Shown here one piece after another: positions 11,547-14,112 of a stretch of 14,112 bases of DNA. The notes below the pieces were generated by a model. The model had not been told where the DNA came from. It ran no database searches and worked only from the letters and a program-made list of their open reading frames with translations. The first letter of the stretch is position 1, and each line of letters begins with the position of its first letter. The stretch lies in assembly GCA_003453515.1 (NCBI GenBank), contig DMLD01000052.1:1-14112 (forward strand), in the 5' to 3' direction. A program made the translations under genes and the position numbers. This stretch comes from Lachnospiraceae bacterium (GTDB lineage: Bacteria; Bacillota; Clostridia; Lachnospirales; Lachnospiraceae).

Positions 11547-13094
11547 ATGGAAAAACTTATGGAGCGCAAGCTGAGCTTTTTGTTTATCTTCTTGCAGCTG
11601 CTTTTCTCTGTAGGACTGTGTATGCTTTTGTTTTATGTGGGATTTATACCTGACAAATATCTGATAGTCGCTATCGTACTGTGTGTGGTGCTTATGGTCT
11701 ATCAGGTGTTTTCACAGGTCGCAAATTCCAGTTATATAATCGGAAGGATACTGTGTATAGCCTTTTGCGCCATATTCTCCTTTGGCGGATACTACCTCTA
11801 TGATACGTATCATGCCATGGCACAGATATCCGGAGCAAATGTCAAGGTCGATGTCATATCCTACTATGTTCTGAAGGATGATCCTGCCAACTCACTGATG
11901 GATGCCAAGGACTATAAGTTCGGAGTGCTGCAGGTGATCGACCGTGAAAACACCGACAAGGCGTTGGCAGAGGCGAAAAATGAGGTCGGCAAGGATCTGC
12001 AGATCGTAGAGTTTCAGGATTCATCAACACTGGTCGATGCTCTCTATGCGAAGGAGATACAGGTCGCTGTATTCAATCAGGGATTTGTCAATACCATAGA
12101 GGAGCAATACAAGACCTTCAGCAAGGACACGAGACAGCTGGTACAGCATGAGATAGAGACCCAGATCGAGGAGGAAGAGGAGGAAGAAGAGGACGACTAC
12201 GCAACGGCGGTGACAACGAAGCCGTTTATCGTGTACTTAAGCGGTATAGATGTTTACGGCGATCTTTCTACCACCAGCCGAAGCGATGTCAACATACTTG
12301 CGGTCGTGAATCCTCTCACCAAGAAGCTTCTGCTGGTTTCTACGCCGCGTGACTATTATGTGCCGCTGTACGATAACGAGGGCAACTCCAAATCGGGCGG
12401 AGCATCCGATAAGCTTACCCACGCGGGTATATACGGAGTAGAGGTCTCCATGGGTACACTTGAACACCTGTACAACGTGGATATCAACTACTATGTAAGG
12501 GTCAATTTCTCATCGGTAAAGAGTATAGTAAACCTGCTCGGAGGCGTGAGAGTGTATTCGGATTTTGATTTCATATCCGACTGGGGGCCGTATGGTGCCG
12601 GATCGCACTACAGCTTCAAGAAGGGCTACAACAAGGTAAACGGAAAGAAGGCATTGGCATTTTGCCGTGAGCGTCATCACTTTGATAACGGTGACTATCA
12701 GCGAGGACGTGATCATCAGCACATGATCGAGGCGATACTCAACAAGGTCATGTCTCCTGCGGTGCTCGGAGATTATCCGGCGCTCCTTAAGGAAAGCAAA
12801 AATATGTTCCAGACAAATATGTCCACCAAGAAGATAATATCTCTTTGCAAGATGCAGCTTGACGACATGGCAAAATGGAAGATAAGCTACGCGAATGCGG
12901 CCGGCAACGGTACTATGGGCTATACCTACTCGATGCCATCAACGAGGCTGTATGTGTGCTCGCCGGATATGAATTCGGTTGCCAAGATAACAAAGAAGAT
13001 CAATAAGTTTTTGAATGAGCGTCCCGGAGAGGAGTCGTCTGCGACCGACACGTCGGGAACAGCACCTCTCAACGATCAGGGGACGACGGACTGA
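11547..13094 (+). CDS. LytR-CpsA-Psr (LCP) family polymer-to-peptidoglycan ligase, CpsA-type architecture
   Basis: The 515-residue product would transfer lipid-linked wall polymer onto peptidoglycan outside the membrane. Layout: three N-terminal membrane segments (about 10-32, 37-56, 64-84), an outer accessory domain (about 95-200), an acidic linker of eight Glu then two Asp (208-217), the LCP catalytic domain (about 225-400), and a Ser/Thr-rich tail. LCP landmarks include T-S-R-S-D-V-N (243-249), V-S-T-P-R-D-Y-Y-V (264-272), D-K-L-T-H-A-G (288-294) and F-C-R-E-R-H-H-F-D...D-Y-Q-R-G-R-D-H-Q (372-391), with the Arg and Asp residues that hold pyrophosphate and metal. The three-segment plus accessory-domain layout resembles streptococcal CpsA more than single-segment TagT/LytR. 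ATG 11547 follows a modest GGTGG site. It sits after polymer synthesis and export genes, which supports the role. Confidence 0.93.
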   Translation: MEKLMERKLSFLFIFLQLLFSVGLCMLLFYVGFIPDKYLIVAIVLCVVLMVYQVFSQVANSSYIIGRILCIAFCAIFSFGGYYLYDTYHAMAQISGANVKVDVISYYVLKDDPANSLMDAKDYKFGVLQVIDRENTDKALAEAKNEVGKDLQIVEFQDSSTLVDALYAKEIQVAVFNQGFVNTIEEQYKTFSKDTRQLVQHEIETQIEEEEEEEEDDYATAVTTKPFIVYLSGIDVYGDLSTTSRSDVNILAVVNPLTKKLLLVSTPRDYYVPLYDNEGNSKSGGASDKLTHAGIYGVEVSMGTLEHLYNVDINYYVRVNFSSVKSIVNLLGGVRVYSDFDFISDWGPYGAGSHYSFKKGYNKVNGKKALAFCRERHHFDNGDYQRGRDHQHMIEAILNKVMSPAVLGDYPALLKESKNMFQTNMSTKKIISLCKMQLDDMAKWKISYANAAGNGTMGYTYSMPSTRLYVCSPDMNSVAKITKKINKFLNERPGEESSATDTSGTAPLNDQGTTD

Positions 13095-13149
13095 CCGTGA
13101 TGACAGCGGTGAGATGAAAAGTAATTATGTGTAAAAGGAGTATTGGTTG

Positions 13150-13193
13150 CTACTGTTTGCTTGTGCGTCATGCATATGCAGACAGTAGTTTTT
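13150..13193 (+). terminator. Intrinsic terminator after the LytR-CpsA-Psr gene
   Basis: CTACTGTTTGC (13150-13160) pairs with GCAGACAGTAG (13178-13188) in an 11-bp stem with one G-U, and five T residues follow (13189-13193). The 17-base loop holds a minor TGC/GCA pair. It lies 55 bases after the LytR-CpsA-Psr stop and separates that gene from the aminotransferase gene. Confidence 0.85.
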
Positions 13194-13291
13194 GCCTTAA
13201 AGAAAGGCACTTCGTGCCTGCAATTCCTGTGCAGTCTTTATGTCAGGCAGGAGGAATTATACAGTAAAGCGAAACCATCAAGGAGGGTCAA
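13189..13291 (+). promoter_or_regulatory. Leader before the aminotransferase gene with interlocking complementary segments
   Basis: Successive GCC/GGC-type segments allow exclusive pairings: A, TGCCTT (13193-13198) with AAGGCA (13204-13209); B, AGGCAC (13205-13210) with GTGCCT (13214-13219); C, TGCCTG (13215-13220) with CAGGCA (13244-13249). A also excludes B, and B excludes C. AATTCCT (13222-13228) can pair with AGGAATT (13252-13258), crossing C as a pseudoknot, and CTGCA/TGCAG (13218-13222/13230-13234) is a further option. No named riboswitch is recognised and no strong promoter is visible; TATACA at 13258-13263 has no good -35. Confidence 0.35.
13280..13287 (+). promoter_or_regulatory. Ribosome binding site for the aminotransferase GTG start
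   Basis: AAGGAGGG ends 4 bases before GTG 13292. It supports the GTG start, since the next in-frame ATG lies more than 40 codons downstream, inside the conserved N-terminal region of the family. Confidence 0.75.
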
Positions 13292-14112
13292 GTGGGAGAT
13301 ACTGATAGGATAGTCTTTTCTCCTCCCGATATTACGGAGGATGAGATAGAGGAGGTCATAAAAGCACTTAAGTCCGGCTGGATCACAACGGGACCCAAGT
13401 GCAAGGAGCTGGAGAAGATGATGGCAGAGTATTGCCATACCAACCGCCTTGCTCTCATGAATTCAGCCACAGCGTGTATGGAGATGACCTACAGGCTGTT
13501 CGGGATAGGAGAGGGCGACGAGGTGATCGTGCCGGCGTATACCTATACCGCTACGGCAAGCGCGGTCTGCCATGTGGGGGCGAAGCCTGTATTTGTCGAC
13601 ATACTCGGTGACAGGGCATACAGCTATGAAGACGGTACACACAGCCCGTATGAGCCTGATTACGAAGCTTTGGAAAAAGCGATAACGCCTGCGACCAAGG
13701 TAATAATGCCGGTCGATATAGCGGGTGTTATGTGTGACTATGACCGTATTCGCGACATAGCCATAAGTAAACAGGATATGTTTACACCCGGGGACAACAA
13801 ATATCAAAGGGCGCTCAGAAGGATACTCATACTGGCGGATTCGGCTCACGGGTTCGGCTCAAAAAGAGCGGGATATATGAGCGGAGAGGCAGCTGACTTC
13901 ACTTCGTTTTCCTTCCATGCGGTCAAAAATCTGACGACCGCAGAAGGCGGGGCCTCTACTTGGCTGCCTCTTAAAGGGATCGAGAACGCTGAAATCTATA
14001 AGATGTTCCAGTTGTTGAGCATGCACGGCCAGAATAAGGACGCCCTTGCAAAGAACAAGATGGGTGCATGGGAATACGATATCATCGGGCCGTGGTACAA
14101 GTGCAACATGAC
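13292..14112 (+). CDS. DegT/DnrJ/EryC1/StrS-family PLP-dependent sugar aminotransferase, 5' part (3' end outside window)
   Basis: The frame is open from GTG 13292 to the right edge (273 codons seen). The family transfers an amino group, usually from glutamate, to a nucleotide-linked keto-sugar for surface glycans. Seen in order: G-W-I-T-T-G-P (29-35), the cofactor-phosphate segment N-S-A-T-A-C (57-62), V-P-A-Y-T-Y-T-A-T-A (80-89), Asp183 and His186 in A-D-S-A-H-G-F-G (182-189), and the Schiff-base Lys212 in S-F-H-A-V-K-N-L (207-214) followed by T-T-A-E-G-G. About 25 residues between the P-V-D-I-A-G segment and the aspartate strand (about 155-178) are polar and look like an insertion. The sugar substrate cannot be named. 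It is placed after the teichoic-acid-type genes but behind a terminator, so it probably begins another surface-sugar operon. Confidence 0.92.
   Translation, partial: MGDTDRIVFSPPDITEDEIEEVIKALKSGWITTGPKCKELEKMMAEYCHTNRLALMNSATACMEMTYRLFGIGEGDEVIVPAYTYTATASAVCHVGAKPVFVDILGDRAYSYEDGTHSPYEPDYEALEKAITPATKVIMPVDIAGVMCDYDRIRDIAISKQDMFTPGDNKYQRALRRILILADSAHGFGSKRAGYMSGEAADFTSFSFHAVKNLTTAEGGASTWLPLKGIENAEIYKMFQLLSMHGQNKDALAKNKMGAWEYDIIGPWYKCNM

Noticed and set aside
12168..12197. GAG/GAA purine repeat as a non-coding repeat element
   Set aside because: It is in frame and encodes the acidic linker of the LytR-CpsA-Psr protein; no flanking repeat structure is present.
13095..13291. A named riboswitch upstream of the aminotransferase gene
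   Set aside because: Compared by eye with c-di-GMP, tetrahydrofolate and preQ1 types from memory; conserved cores were not seen, so only an unnamed structured leader is reported.
1..14112. Mobile element, prophage, CRISPR array, tRNA or rRNA
   Set aside because: No transposase, integrase or phage proteins, no regularly spaced repeats, and no cloverleaf or rRNA-like sequence were seen.

Overview
The window reads as a chromosomal stretch from a Gram-positive, low-to-moderate-GC anaerobe of the Clostridia, most likely Lachnospiraceae-like. The reasons are family content (CdaA/CdaR, the NusG-domain-II plus Gx-transporter pair, an MmdA-type carboxyltransferase, TagD and CDP-glycerol transferase genes), heavy use of ATA, AGA and AGG codons, strong AGGAGG ribosome sites and sigma-A promoters, several with an extended -10 TG. 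Genus is not claimed. Genes are densely packed. No stretch over 300 bases lacks a gene, and I see no tRNA, rRNA, CRISPR array, insertion sequence or phage gene.

Left part (1-2678). The 3' part of an aspartate/glutamate racemase gene enters from the left edge and overlaps, tail to tail by 12 bases, a Mn-type superoxide dismutase gene on the minus strand. The superoxide dismutase gene has a leader that can form three hairpins, and it shares a compact divergent promoter region with a plus-strand run: a MIF-like tautomerase with the catalytic N-terminal proline, a membrane-anchored NusG-domain-II protein and a Gx-transporter/heptaprenyl diphosphate synthase component I-like membrane protein.

Middle part (2679-8079). 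A promoter with a dyad between its -35 and -10 boxes leads into a four-gene cyclic di-AMP operon: two membrane proteins I do not recognise (2 and about 8 predicted membrane segments), the diadenylate cyclase CdaA and its YbbR-domain partner CdaR. The first to second and third to fourth genes are joined by ATGA overlaps. A bidirectional terminator separates this operon from a convergent, stand-alone biotin-dependent carboxyltransferase subunit gene.

Right part (8090-14112). A second tight divergent promoter pair starts a cell-surface polymer locus: a TagG/Wzm-type ABC permease, a TagH/Wzt-type ATPase, TagD (makes CDP-glycerol), a TagB/TagF-like CDP-glycerol glycerophosphotransferase, and then, from its own promoter, a CpsA-type LytR-CpsA-Psr ligase that would attach the polymer to peptidoglycan. 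A strong terminator follows. A DegT/DnrJ/EryC1-type sugar aminotransferase gene then runs off the right edge after a leader with interlocking complementary segments. Together these genes can prime or extend, export and anchor a glycerol-phosphate-containing wall polymer, although lipid-linked initiation genes (TagO/TagA type) are not in view.

The best candidate for undescribed biology is the pair of unrecognised membrane proteins co-transcribed and translationally linked with the c-di-AMP synthase. The structured leaders upstream of the superoxide dismutase, LytR-CpsA-Psr and aminotransferase genes come next.
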